From contig CACYQD010000025.1 of NCBI GenBank assembly GCA_902776475.1, forward strand, positions 1-64,000: DNA of 64,000 nucleotides, read 5' to 3'. Positions 9,563-18,626 of the stretch are shown in pieces (position 1 is the first letter of the stretch; every line of letters begins with the position of its first letter). The notes beneath the pieces are model-generated. The model was not told the DNA's origin. It was given only the letters and a program-made list of their open reading frames with translations, and made no database searches. Origin of the DNA: an uncultured Prevotellaceae bacterium. GTDB taxonomy: Bacteria; Bacteroidota; Bacteroidia; Bacteroidales; Bacteroidaceae. The translations under genes and the position numbers were made by a program.

Positions 9563-9589
9563 ATATTGAATTCAAATCAGAGACTGATC

Positions 9590-10618
9590 TTATTTGAGTT
9601 CAGCGAGGCACTTGATGGTGCGGACCATCTGTGAAGTGTAAGAGTTCTCGTTGTCGTACCAAGCAACAACCTGAACGAGGTATTCACCCTCAGCAATTTT
9701 GGAAACCATGGTCTGGTTGGCATCGAAGAGTGAGCCGAAACGCATGCCGACGATGTCGGAGCTGACGAGTTTCTCCTCTGTGTAGCCGAAAGACTCATTG
9801 GCCTGTGCCTTCATTGCAGCATTGATGCCTTCAACAGTCACTTCGTCCTTCTTCACAACAGCGTGCAGAATGGTTGTGGAACCTGTGGCGGTGGGAACGC
9901 GCTGAGCAGCACCGATGAGTTTGCCATTAAGTTCGGGAATCACAAGACCGATAGCCTTGGCAGCACCTGTTGAGTTGGGCACGATGTTCTGAGCACCTGC
10001 GCGAGCACGCTGCACATCACCCTTGCGCTGAGGACCGTCGAGGATCATCTGGTCACCAGTGTAAGCGTGTACGGTGGTCATGATACCGCTCTGGATCGGA
10101 GCGTAGTCGTTCAACGCCTTCGTCATGGGAGCCAAGCAGTTGGTGGTGCAGGAAGCTGCAGAGATGACAGTGTCAGCAGGTGTCAGCTTGTCATGGTTCA
10201 CATTGTAAACGATGGTGGGCAGGTCGTTGCCGGCGGGAGCGGAGATAACGACTTTCTTGGCACCAGCGTTGATGTGAGCCATCGACTTCTCCTTAGAGGT
10301 GTAGAAACCGGTGCACTCGAGGACAACGTCAACACCGAGCTCGCCCCATGGCAACTCAGCTGCGTTGGGCTTGGCATAGATAGTAATCTCCTTACCATCG
10401 ACGATGATGGAGTTTTCTGTAGCCTCTACAGTGTGCTTGTTCTCACCGAACTTGCCGGCGAAACCACCCTGGCAGGTGTCATACTTGAGCAGGTGAGCGA
10501 GCATTTTGGGGCTTGTCAAGTCGTTGATAGCGACTACTTCATAACCTTCAGCCTCAAACATCTGGCGGAATGCGAGACGGCCGATACGACCGAAACCGTT
10601 AATAGCAATTTTAATCAT
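9590..10618 (-). CDS. gap: Glyceraldehyde-3-phosphate dehydrogenase, type I
   Basis: 342 aa. [13 protein letters not shown] is the N-terminal NAD-binding motif. [13 protein letters not shown] holds the catalytic cysteine of the glycolytic enzyme. [10 protein letters not shown] and [13 protein letters not shown] are conserved catalytic-domain and C-terminal blocks. Cytoplasmic; oxidises glyceraldehyde-3-phosphate to 1,3-bisphosphoglycerate. Monocistronic: own promoter box at 10744-10751, about 125-base leader, own terminator at 9533-9562. Length normal. Confidence 0.97.
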   Translation of the reverse strand: MIKIAINGFGRIGRLAFRQMFEAEGYEVVAINDLTSPKMLAHLLKYDTCQGGFAGKFGENKHTVEATENSIIVDGKEITIYAKPNAAELPWGELGVDVVLECTGFYTSKEKSMAHINAGAKKVVISAPAGNDLPTIVYNVNHDKLTPADTVISAASCTTNCLAPMTKALNDYAPIQSGIMTTVHAYTGDQMILDGPQRKGDVQRARAGAQNIVPNSTGAAKAIGLVIPELNGKLIGAAQRVPTATGSTTILHAVVKKDEVTVEGINAAMKAQANESFGYTEEKLVSSDIVGMRFGSLFDANQTMVSKIAEGEYLVQVVAWYDNENSYTSQMVRTIKCLAELK

Positions 10619-10743
10619 TGTTTTACTTTATTATTTAAAAGGTTGGAAATAAAATGTCATCACTTTTAATTCTTCTGAAAAGCCTAAAAGGCTTAAACAT
10701 TCAAAAAATGGTCTCTCAAGACAAATTTTTTCTTATTTGCGTG

Positions 10744-10751
10744 CAAAGTTA
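10744..10751 (-). promoter_or_regulatory. Bacteroidetes -7 box (TAACTTTG) for gap
   Basis: Matches TAnnTTTG on the minus strand in the 317-base gap between gap and mscL. The rest of that gap is AT-rich leader sequence. A weaker TAATATTG at about 10849 may serve mscL. Confidence 0.65.
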
Positions 10752-10935
10752 CAATTTTTTTTCTAATTTTGCATGAGATTTTTGTATTAATAATTTGAAA
10801 ATTGCAGATATAAGTTTGAAAAAAACATAAATCTGAGTTTGGGAAATGTAATATTGCAAAACGCACATGGCAAAAACGCCGTGCTCCGATAAATTAGAAT
10901 ATAATCTTTCATTTTAACTTTTAAATTATACAACT

Positions 10936-11349
10936 ATGGGATTTATTAAAGAATTCAAGGAATTTGCCATGAAAGGCAACGTGATGGACATGGCTGTCGG
11001 TGTAATCGTCGGCGGTGCATTTGGCAAGATTGTCACCTCTTTGGTAGATGACGTGTTGATGCCTATCGTTGGTATGCTGACCGGCGGTGTTGACCTGTCA
11101 GGCCTGGAGTACAAGATGATGCTTCCTGCAGTGGACGGTGGCGAGCCCATCGCCGGAGCCACACTCAAGTATGGTGCATTCATCCAGAACATCATCGACT
11201 TCCTGATCATCGCATTCTGTATCTTCCTCATGGTGAAGGCCATGAACAAGTTGACCGCCAAGAAAGAGGAAGAGCCAGCTCCTGCTCCAGAGCCCTCTGC
11301 AGAGGAGAAGTTGCTCACTGAGATCCGCGACTTGATGAAGAAGAAATAA
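10936..11349 (+). CDS. mscL: Large-conductance mechanosensitive channel MscL
   Basis: 137 aa, inner membrane. [31 protein letters not shown] is the N-terminal helix plus first membrane segment of MscL. A periplasmic loop follows (about 50-75). The second membrane segment is about 77-100 ([15 protein letters not shown]). The C-terminal helix after a Pro/Ala/Glu-rich linker is normal. It opens under membrane tension to release osmolytes during hypo-osmotic shock. Confidence 0.96.
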   Translation: MGFIKEFKEFAMKGNVMDMAVGVIVGGAFGKIVTSLVDDVLMPIVGMLTGGVDLSGLEYKMMLPAVDGGEPIAGATLKYGAFIQNIIDFLIIAFCIFLMVKAMNKLTAKKEEEPAPAPEPSAEEKLLTEIRDLMKKK

Positions 11350-11419
11350 TTTCGTGATGGTTCTGATGCCGCCACGTGCTGTCTGAGAGGCAGTGACTGC
11401 GGCAATCCCATTCAACAAC

Positions 11420-11460
11420 AAAGGAAAAAGGCGCCACGCAGATGCCTTTTTCCTTTTTTT
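11420..11460 (+). terminator. Terminator of mscL
   Basis: A 13-bp perfect stem (aaaggaaaaaggc / gcctttttccttt) with an 11-base loop, followed by a T run. Confidence 0.88.
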
Positions 11461-11532
11461 ATATGGTTTTCGATATTTTATTCGTAACTTCGCAGCGAAA
11501 AAGCAGAAACAACGAAAAAACGACAATCAGAC

Positions 11533-12573
11533 ATGAAGATTCTTGTAACGGGAGCCGCCGGATTCATCGGCTCGAAGATAGCCTATCTATTGGCTGAGAG
11601 AGGTGATGAGGTAGTGGGTCTCGACAATATCAACGACTATTATGATGTGCGGCTCAAAGCAGGCCGTCTGCGTGAACTCGGCATCTCCTGTCCGGAGGGG
11701 GAAGAGTTTCCCTGGCATGAGATGCGTGTGAGCGCGAAGTTTGCCCATCTCCGTTTCATCCGCATGGGCATCGAGGACAAGGAATCGCTCGACCGCCTGT
11801 TTGAAGAGGAGCGCTTCGACAAAGTCATCAACCTGGCCGCGCAGGCCGGTGTGCGCTATTCAATCACCAATCCCTATGCCTATCTGACGAGCAATCTCGT
11901 GGGTTTCCTCAACATCCTGGAGTGCTGCCGCAATTTCCCTGTCAAGCACCTCTTGTTTGCCTCCTCCAGTTCGGTTTACGGTCTGAATGTGAAGGCCCCC
12001 TTCTCAGAGGATGACAAGGTGGATGCCCCTGTCAGCCTCTATGCCGCCAGCAAGAAGTCCAACGAGCTGATGGCCCACAGTTACAGCAAACTCTACGGCA
12101 TACCCGCCACGGGTCTCCGCTATTTCACGGTGTATGGTCCCTGGGGCCGTCCCGACATGGCACCGATGCTGTTTGCCAGCGCCATCTCACAGGGCAAGCC
12201 CATCAATGTGTTCAACCATGGTGACATGATCCGTGACTTCACCTTTATCGATGACATCGCCGCCGGTTCCATCCTCTGTCTCGACAAGCCCCCCGTGGCC
12301 GAGGAGTGCGCCAACAGCGTACCCTTCCGCGTCTATAACATCGGTTGCAGCAACCCTGTGAAACTCATGGATTTCATCAACGAGATCGAGCAGGCATTAG
12401 GCACGAAGGCCAACATGATCATGAAGCCCATGCAGCCCGGCGATGTCTATATGACCAATGCCAACACCACGAAACTGGAGCAGGAAATCGGCTACAAGCC
12501 CTGTGTGAGACTGCATGAGGGCATCACGAAATTCATCGCCTGGTATCAGTCGGACAAGAACCCCCTGCGATAA
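11533..12573 (+). CDS. NAD-dependent epimerase, UDP-glucuronate 4-epimerase-like
   Basis: 346 aa. MKILVTGAAGFIGSKIAYLL is the GxxGxxG nucleotide-binding motif of short-chain dehydrogenase-type epimerases. SSSVYG and YAASKKSNE give the catalytic Ser/Tyr/Lys set (YxxxK). LRYFTVYGPWGRPDM and DNINDYYDVRLK match the UDP-glucuronate 4-epimerase (CapI-like) branch. Likely makes UDP-galacturonate for envelope polysaccharide. It converges on the GH28 gene, with 12 bases between the stops and no clear terminator. Confidence 0.85.
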   Translation: MKILVTGAAGFIGSKIAYLLAERGDEVVGLDNINDYYDVRLKAGRLRELGISCPEGEEFPWHEMRVSAKFAHLRFIRMGIEDKESLDRLFEEERFDKVINLAAQAGVRYSITNPYAYLTSNLVGFLNILECCRNFPVKHLLFASSSSVYGLNVKAPFSEDDKVDAPVSLYAASKKSNELMAHSYSKLYGIPATGLRYFTVYGPWGRPDMAPMLFASAISQGKPINVFNHGDMIRDFTFIDDIAAGSILCLDKPPVAEECANSVPFRVYNIGCSNPVKLMDFINEIEQALGTKANMIMKPMQPGDVYMTNANTTKLEQEIGYKPCVRLHEGITKFIAWYQSDKNPLR

Positions 12574-12585
12574 GGGGGGGCCGCC

Positions 12586-13899
12586 CTACTCCACCACCAG
12601 GTTTTTGACCGTACAGCCTTCGATGATTGATGCGTCGAAGGCTTTTTTCTTGTCTCTGACGGTGATGTCTTCGAAGGTGAAATCTTTCAACTGATACTTG
12701 TCAGACGCCCCCACATCGAAGAAATTGTTGCAGTCCATGTTGATCTGCCTCATCACGATGTTGTTGCAGGTGGAGAGAGGCATGTCCTCCCTGTCCTCCG
12801 GTTTGAAGAACTGCGTCCATGGTCTGACGACGAGGAAACTGGAGCAGTTGCCCTCGAGGTTTTCCACGGTGACATACTCATAGTGCTGGGGTGTGTCGGG
12901 CCTCATCTTGAGCCAGAGCACCCTGGTGGCATCCATGACCTTGCACCGGCGCAGCACCACGTTCTTGTCGTAGAGCGACTCGCTGCCCAGTGTGAGACAG
13001 CCATGCACCTTGCCATAAGTGCAGTCCTCGATGATGATATCATAGTTGGGGCCGTTGTTGGGGTCCTTGTCGGCCCAGGTGCCCTTGCCGCCCTTGAGCA
13101 CCACGGCATCGTCGTTGACGCTCATATAGCATCCATGGATGAGCACGTCGTGGCAGACATCGAGGTCGATGGCGTCACTGCTGGGCGCCTTGACACCCGA
13201 GGTGGGTGAGAAGATGTAGCATCCGAGGAAGCGCACATGGTCGCTCCGATAGACATGGTTGGTCCAGAACGGACTGTTGATCAGGCGAACATCCTGCACG
13301 GTGACGTTCTTGCAATTGGAGATATAGGTGAGGCGGGGCCGCATGGCCTCCAAGTTGGTGCACTGCCTATTGTATTCCCGTCTGATCCAGAACTCCTCCC
13401 AGTAGTTGTAACCATTGCCGTCGATGGTTCCAGGTCCGGTGATGGTGAACCCGTCGATACCGTCGGCATTGACCAAAGCCGCGAAATACTTGATTGACTG
13501 GCCTTCCATGCGCGTGTCGAGGATCTTGAAATGGCGGATGCGGTCGGAGCCTTTGAGCCGTCCGCCCTCAGCCACATACAAATGAGTGCCCTGGCGGAAG
13601 AAGAGCGAACCGCTGAGGAACGTGCCCTTGGGAATCACGATGACGCCGCCGCCCTCCTGAGCCGCACGGTCGATGACGGCCTGCAGCGCCTCGGTCTGCA
13701 CGACAGTGCTGTCGGTGCTGACCCCGTAGTCAGTCACCACATACTTTTTGCCCAACTGGTTCACATCGACGCGCGAGGTATCGCTGAACCATGCAGGTAT
13801 CGGAGTCCCGTCGGGGAACAAGGCTGTTTTCACTTTCTTCTTGGCCTGCACCGTCACGGCAGCCAAGCACACCATCAAGATTAAAGCTGCTTTTCTCAT
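12586..13899 (-). CDS. Secreted glycoside hydrolase family 28 (polygalacturonase-like)
   Basis: 437 aa with signal peptide (MRKAALILMVCLAAVTVQA). The right-handed beta-helix contains SSDAIDLD, NDDAVVLKGG, HGCLTLGSE and RVLWLKMRPD, the counterparts of the four GH28 catalytic blocks (NTD, DD, GHG, RIK). The last two deviate from fungal endo-polygalacturonases, so an exo-acting or rhamnogalacturonan-type activity is possible. Acts on pectic material in the periplasm or at the surface. No Sus proteins are adjacent. It has its own promoter box at 13925-13932. Confidence 0.88.
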   Translation of the reverse strand: MRKAALILMVCLAAVTVQAKKKVKTALFPDGTPIPAWFSDTSRVDVNQLGKKYVVTDYGVSTDSTVVQTEALQAVIDRAAQEGGGVIVIPKGTFLSGSLFFRQGTHLYVAEGGRLKGSDRIRHFKILDTRMEGQSIKYFAALVNADGIDGFTITGPGTIDGNGYNYWEEFWIRREYNRQCTNLEAMRPRLTYISNCKNVTVQDVRLINSPFWTNHVYRSDHVRFLGCYIFSPTSGVKAPSSDAIDLDVCHDVLIHGCYMSVNDDAVVLKGGKGTWADKDPNNGPNYDIIIEDCTYGKVHGCLTLGSESLYDKNVVLRRCKVMDATRVLWLKMRPDTPQHYEYVTVENLEGNCSSFLVVRPWTQFFKPEDREDMPLSTCNNIVMRQINMDCNNFFDVGASDKYQLKDFTFEDITVRDKKKAFDASIIEGCTVKNLVVE

Positions 13900-13924
13900 G
13901 TTTCGAAATCATTTAGTTATGATG

Positions 13925-13932
13925 CAAATTTA
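13925..13932 (-). promoter_or_regulatory. Bacteroidetes -7 box (TAAATTTG) for GH28 gene
   Basis: Matches TAnnTTTG on the minus strand, 25 bases upstream of the start codon; diverges from the sppA promoter. Confidence 0.65.
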
Positions 13933-13996
13933 CAACAAAATCTTGAAATATGAAAAAAATACACCACTGTGGCCTATGAATCAAGAAAAAAAATAG

Positions 13997-14004
13997 TAAT
14001 TTTG
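13997..14004 (+). promoter_or_regulatory. Bacteroidetes -7 box (TAATTTTG) for sppA operon
   Basis: Matches TAnnTTTG 25 bases upstream of the sppA start codon. Confidence 0.65.
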
Positions 14005-14029
14005 CTCGAAATTCCAAAAGCATAAGAAA

Positions 14030-15805
14030 ATGAAAGAGTTTTTCAAGATGGTGTTTGCCACGATAGTTGGCTTAATCCTGTTCTCCCTGATCATGGGAAT
14101 CTTTGCAATGATGTGCATGGTGGGCATGGTAGCCTCCGGCAGTGGTGTGAAATCAGTAGATGACAACAGTGTGATGGTGCTCAAGCTCACCGGTTCGATG
14201 GAGGAGCGCGCTGAGAGCAGCATGCTGTCACTCTTCAGCAACGAGGCCTCCGGCATAGGCCTTGACGATGCGCTGGCTGCTGTCAAGAAGGCCAAGGAGA
14301 ACGAAGACATCAAGGGCATCTACATCGAGGCAGGCATGTTCAGTTCCGACTCATACGCCTCACTCCAGGCTCTTCGCCGTGCTCTTGCGGACTTCAAGAA
14401 AAGCGGCAAATGGATCATCGCCTATGGTGACACATATACCCAGGGCACCTATTACCTGGCATCCGTGGCCGACAAGGTCTATCTCAATCCAGAAGGCAGT
14501 CTGGACTGGCACGGCATCGCCTCTCAGCCGATGTTCTTCAAGGACCTGATGGCTAAGTTTGGTGTCAAGATGCAACTCTCGAAGGTGGGCACCTACAAGA
14601 GTGCTCCCGAGATGTTCACCGCCGACCAAATGAGTGACGCCAACCGTGAGCAAATCACGGCCTACATCAATGGTATCTGGGAGAATGTGCTGAAGGATGT
14701 CTCCGCCAGCCGGAAAATTTCCATTGACTCGCTCAATGCCTACGCCGACAACCTGACCATGTTCAACGACACCAAGGCCCTGATCGCCAAGAAATTGATT
14801 GACGGCGTGATGTACACCGACGAGGTGAAGGATGTCGTCAGAAAACAGCTGAAGCTCGACGCCGACGCCACCATACCGCAGCTGGGACTCGCCGATATGG
14901 CCAACGTCAAGGACAACGGTTCTGACGGTGAGGAGATTGCCATTTATTACGCTGTGGGCGACATTGTCGATGGCGATGCACAGGGTCTCACCAGCCAGGG
15001 ACCGGTGATTGACGCCCAGGTCGTGTGCAAGGACATTGAGAAACTCGCCAAAGATGATGATGTGAAGGCCGTGGTGCTCCGCGTCAACAGTGGCGGTGGC
15101 AGTGCCTACGCCTCAGAGCAGATCTGGCATCAGATCGAAATGCTCAAGAAGAAGAAACCTATCGTGGTGTCGATGGGCGGCATGGCAGCCTCCGGCGGCT
15201 ATTACATCAGTTGCGGCAGCAACTGGATTGTCTCTGAGCCCACGACGCTGACCGGCAGCATTGGCATCTTCGGCATGTTCCCCGATGCCAGCGGTCTGCT
15301 GAAAGAGAAGCTTGGTGTGAAGTTTGACGAGGTGAAGACCAACAAGAACAGCACCTTCGGCACCATGGCCCGTCCTTTCAACGAAGAGGAGATGGGTTAT
15401 CTCAACACCTATATCGACCGCGGTTACAAACTCTTCCGCAAGCGCGTGGCCGACGGCCGCAAGCTCAGCGTGGAAGATGTGGAGAAGATCGCACAAGGCC
15501 GTGTGTGGCTGGGACAGGACGCACTGAAGAACAAACTCGTCGATCAGTTGGGCAGTCTGGATGACGCCGTGGCCAAGGCCGCGAAACTCGCCAAGCTCGA
15601 CAAATACTACACCGCAAACTATCCTGGACAGCCCGACATGCTGGATCAGCTGTTCTCCTCTGTCTCTGACTCTTCAGGCAGTTACCTCGATGAGGTCATG
15701 CGTGCCAACCTGGGCGAGTTCTATGAGCCTCTGATGCTTCTGCACGACATCACTCATCAGAGCGCCATCCAGGCCCGTATCCCCTTCCTGCCCAACATCC
15801 ATTGA
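14030..15805 (+). CDS. sppA: Signal peptide peptidase SppA, 67-kDa type
   Basis: 591 aa, two tandem S49 protease domains as in the long SppA form. An N-terminal membrane anchor (about 5-38) precedes them. The general-base lysine is in VGTYKSAPEM (about residue 190) in the first repeat, and the nucleophilic serine is in MAASGGYYIS (about residue 388) in the second. It degrades cleaved signal peptides in the membrane. First gene of sppA-lpxK, with 34 bases to lpxK. Confidence 0.93.
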   Translation: MKEFFKMVFATIVGLILFSLIMGIFAMMCMVGMVASGSGVKSVDDNSVMVLKLTGSMEERAESSMLSLFSNEASGIGLDDALAAVKKAKENEDIKGIYIEAGMFSSDSYASLQALRRALADFKKSGKWIIAYGDTYTQGTYYLASVADKVYLNPEGSLDWHGIASQPMFFKDLMAKFGVKMQLSKVGTYKSAPEMFTADQMSDANREQITAYINGIWENVLKDVSASRKISIDSLNAYADNLTMFNDTKALIAKKLIDGVMYTDEVKDVVRKQLKLDADATIPQLGLADMANVKDNGSDGEEIAIYYAVGDIVDGDAQGLTSQGPVIDAQVVCKDIEKLAKDDDVKAVVLRVNSGGGSAYASEQIWHQIEMLKKKKPIVVSMGGMAASGGYYISCGSNWIVSEPTTLTGSIGIFGMFPDASGLLKEKLGVKFDEVKTNKNSTFGTMARPFNEEEMGYLNTYIDRGYKLFRKRVADGRKLSVEDVEKIAQGRVWLGQDALKNKLVDQLGSLDDAVAKAAKLAKLDKYYTANYPGQPDMLDQLFSSVSDSSGSYLDEVMRANLGEFYEPLMLLHDITHQSAIQARIPFLPNIH

Positions 15806-15839
15806 CCGCAGGGAGGCTGTCACAACGATTATTCCCGTC

Positions 15840-16952
15840 ATGGACAAAGCCCCCATCACCATCCATCGTAGCCTGCTGCCCGTCAGTTGGCTCTATGGCA
15901 TGGTGGTGGGGGTTCGCAACCACCTGTTTGACTGGGGCATACTCAAGAGCCGCAGTTTTGACCTGCCCGTCATCTCCATCGGCAATCTGGCCGTGGGCGG
16001 CACGGGCAAGACGCCACATGTGGAATATCTCCTCCGCCTGTTGAAAGACGATTACGGCATCGCCGTGCTCAGCCGAGGTTATAAGCGGCGCACCCGAGGA
16101 TTCAAACTCGCGACAGCCACTTCCACAGCAAGCGACATCGGTGACGAGCCCCTTCAGGTGAAGAGCAAGTTTCCGTCGGTGACGGTTGCCGTCGATGAAG
16201 ACCGCTGCGACGGTATCGAGCGCCTTATCTCCGGGAGTTATGTCAGAGGGGTGGAGGTCATCCTCCTCGACGACGCCTACCAACACCGCTATGTGAAGCC
16301 CGGCCTCAGTCTGGTCCTCGTCGAGTACGACCGTCTCAGCGGCGACAAGATGCTGCCAGCAGGCCGCTTGCGTGAACCGATGAGCGGCATGCGGCGGGCG
16401 GACATCGTGGTGGTGACGAAATGTCCTGACGACCTTGGTGCCGAAGACATGCAGGAAGCATCCCGTCTTCTGCCCCTCAGTCCTGGACAGGCGCTCTACT
16501 TCTCCAGAACCACTTACCAGTCGCTGGAACCCCTCTTCTGTGGCGACGACCTGCCGCTCAACGATATCGGCCGCGATTGCCACGTGCTGCTGTTGACGGG
16601 TATCGCCAACCCCATTCCCCTGCTGCGTGAGATACAGCGCTACACGCCCCACGTCAAGCACCTCTCCTATGGCGACCATCATCATTTCACGGATGCTGAC
16701 CTCGCCGAGATCAATGCCGCCTACGCCACCCTGCCCCATCCAGCCATCGTTATCACCACCGAGAAAGATGCGGCGCGTCTCTCCCGCATCAACGGTCTCA
16801 GCACACAGGTCAGGCACAACCTCTACCAGTTGCCGATCAAAGTGTGTTTCCTTGACCATGGCGAAGAATTTGACCAGGCCATCAGATCATACGTGGAAAG
16901 CAACGTCCCCAAAAGGCGAGAAACGAAAAAGGCAGAAAAACGGTTGGAATAG
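15840..16952 (+). CDS. lpxK: Tetraacyldisaccharide 4'-kinase LpxK
   Basis: 370 aa. An N-terminal membrane-associated helix precedes GNLAVGGTGKTPHVEYLL, the LpxK P-loop (about 43-60). Conserved blocks DDAYQHRYVKP and TTEKDAARL follow. It phosphorylates the 4' position of the lipid A precursor at the inner face of the inner membrane. The C-terminus ends in a Lys/Arg-rich stretch (KRRETKKAEKRLE) that runs directly into the repeat-rich spacer before thiL. Confidence 0.93.
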   Translation: MDKAPITIHRSLLPVSWLYGMVVGVRNHLFDWGILKSRSFDLPVISIGNLAVGGTGKTPHVEYLLRLLKDDYGIAVLSRGYKRRTRGFKLATATSTASDIGDEPLQVKSKFPSVTVAVDEDRCDGIERLISGSYVRGVEVILLDDAYQHRYVKPGLSLVLVEYDRLSGDKMLPAGRLREPMSGMRRADIVVVTKCPDDLGAEDMQEASRLLPLSPGQALYFSRTTYQSLEPLFCGDDLPLNDIGRDCHVLLLTGIANPIPLLREIQRYTPHVKHLSYGDHHHFTDADLAEINAAYATLPHPAIVITTEKDAARLSRINGLSTQVRHNLYQLPIKVCFLDHGEEFDQAIRSYVESNVPKRRETKKAEKRLE

Positions 16953-17180
16953 CGGTAGAAATCGCGGTTGGAATAGCGGTAGATAAGTCACGATGACGGT
17001 GGATATCACTAAATAATAGCGGATAAACCACAATAACGGCAGATATCACACCATTGCGATAGATAAACCACAATAGCGATAGATAAACCACAACGGCAGA
17101 TATCACACTAGCGATAGACTGGCCGACAACCACAATAACGTTAGAAACCCCAATAACAACAACAACCCGAAAGGTTGAAA
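16925..17180. repeat. Imperfect short-repeat spacer between lpxK and thiL
   Basis: The spacer holds several interleaved short repeats: aatagcggtaga twice, gcgatagataaaccacaa twice, acggcagatatcacac twice and ataaaccacaa three times. The first copies overlap the last codons of lpxK. No coding sequence is visible. Confidence 0.75.
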
Positions 17181-17190
17181 AACAAACATT

Positions 17191-18267
17191 ATGGAAATCT
17201 CCCAACTGGGTGAGTTCGGACTGATCCACCACCTCACCGACGACCTCAAGATCAAAAACGAATCGACCCGCCTCGGCGTGGGTGATGACTGTGCGGTGCT
17301 GCACTACCCCGACAAGGAAGTGCTCATTACCACCGACATGCTCATGGAAGGCGTGCACTTCGACCTCACCTACATCGACATGCAACATCTGGGCTACAAA
17401 TCGGCGATGGTCAACATCAGCGACATCTTCGCCATGAACGGCACCCCTCGGCAGATGGTGGTGAGCATCGCCCTGAGCAAGCGCTTCAAGGTGGAAGACC
17501 TGGAGATGTTTTACAACGGTCTCCGCTACGCCTGCGACAAATGGGGCGTGGACATCGTGGGCGGCGATACGACATCGTCACTCACCGGACTGGCCATCAG
17601 CATCACCTGCATCGGCGAGGCCTCGCCGACAGACCTGGTCTATCGCAGCGGTGCGAAAGACACCGACCTGATCTGCGTGACCGGTGACCTTGGCGCCGCC
17701 TACATGGGCCTGCAACTACTGGAGCGCGAAAAGAGCGTCTATTACCAGCAAGTCGATGAGGCACGCAAGGCCGGCAACAAGGCCACGCTGGAACAGCTGG
17801 CCCATTTCCAGCCCGACTTCGCCGGCAGGGAATACCTCATCCAGCGACAGATCATGCCCGAGGCACGCGGCGACATCATCGAACGCCTCCGCCAGAATGG
17901 TATCCGCCCCACTTCGATGATGGATATCAGCGACGGCCTGAGCAGTGAACTGCTGCATATCTGCGAGCGCAGCGGTTGCGGTTGCCGCATCTTCGAGAAA
18001 AACATCCCCATCGACTATCAGACCGCTGTCATGGCTGAGGAACTGAATTTGAATGTCACCACATGCGCCCTCAATGGCGGTGAGGACTACGAGCTGCTCT
18101 TTACCGTGAGCATCGGCGACTACGACAAGGTGGATAAGATGGAAGGCGTACGCCTGATTGGACATATCACCGATGCCAGCCTCGACAAGATGCTGGTCAC
18201 CCGCGACGGCAACGAATTCAAGCTCCAGGCTCAGGGCTGGAATCCCTTGAAAGGGAAAGATGCTTGA
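17191..18267 (+). CDS. thiL: Thiamine-monophosphate kinase ThiL
   Basis: 358 aa. GVGDDCAVL near residue 30, TTDMLMEGVHFDL, and NISDIFAMNGTPRQM are the Mg/ATP-binding motifs of the PurM-like ThiL fold. VTGDLGAAYMGLQLL and MMDISDGLSSELLHI are further family blocks. It phosphorylates thiamine phosphate to thiamine diphosphate. Terminated by the hairpin at 18279-18307. No TPP riboswitch is visible upstream. Confidence 0.94.
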   Translation: MEISQLGEFGLIHHLTDDLKIKNESTRLGVGDDCAVLHYPDKEVLITTDMLMEGVHFDLTYIDMQHLGYKSAMVNISDIFAMNGTPRQMVVSIALSKRFKVEDLEMFYNGLRYACDKWGVDIVGGDTTSSLTGLAISITCIGEASPTDLVYRSGAKDTDLICVTGDLGAAYMGLQLLEREKSVYYQQVDEARKAGNKATLEQLAHFQPDFAGREYLIQRQIMPEARGDIIERLRQNGIRPTSMMDISDGLSSELLHICERSGCGCRIFEKNIPIDYQTAVMAEELNLNVTTCALNGGEDYELLFTVSIGDYDKVDKMEGVRLIGHITDASLDKMLVTRDGNEFKLQAQGWNPLKGKDA

Positions 18268-18278
18268 GAAAACAGTAG

Positions 18279-18307
18279 AGACGTCACAGTGTGGCGTCTT
18301 TTTTTTT
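18279..18307 (+). terminator. Terminator of thiL; copy of a dispersed palindrome
   Basis: A 9-bp stem (agacgtcac / gtggcgtct, one G-U pair, 3-base loop) followed by nine T. Nearly the same palindrome recurs in inverse orientation at 41287-41309. Confidence 0.85.
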
Positions 18308-18308
18308 G

Positions 18309-18490
18309 CCCTCACCTAACCTCTCCCGGAGGGAGAGGGATTTTTTTATGGGCTGGATGGGCGTGATGGGTGTGATGGGAAATGTGGGGGCCCTCACCTA
18401 ACCTCTCCCAAAGGGAGAGGGATAAGTATGCAAGATTTCCCGGAGGGAGAGGGATAAGTACGCAAGGTTTCCCGGAGGGAGAGGGATAGA
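18309..18490. repeat. REP-like palindromic repeat cluster
   Basis: Two 32-base copies (18309-18340 and 18391-18422) differ by two bases. They start with ccctcacctaacctctccc and contain the dyad ctctccc..gggagag. They are followed by two shorter copies of the right half (tttcccggagggagaggga at about 18436 and 18468), each next to ataagta and cgcaag-like spacers. Nothing in this 359-base gap looks coding. Confidence 0.85.
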
Positions 18491-18626
18491 TGGATATGCG
18501 TCACAAAGGAATTATACCCATTTTCTTTTGAGCTTTTGGGGGGGAGGATGGGTGAGAGGATAAGCAAGGGGGCGGCAGTGAAATTTCTGCCGCCCCTTTG
18601 ATATAGACTAGACTATTATGCTCTGA

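Noticed and set aside
15750..16859. Long open frame on the minus strand opposite lpxK
   Set aside because: Shadow of lpxK with no family motifs; it also has no promoter or ribosome-binding context.
18309..18490. Palindromic repeat cluster as a CRISPR array
   Set aside because: Only two full copies, irregular spacing, partial repeats and no cas genes.
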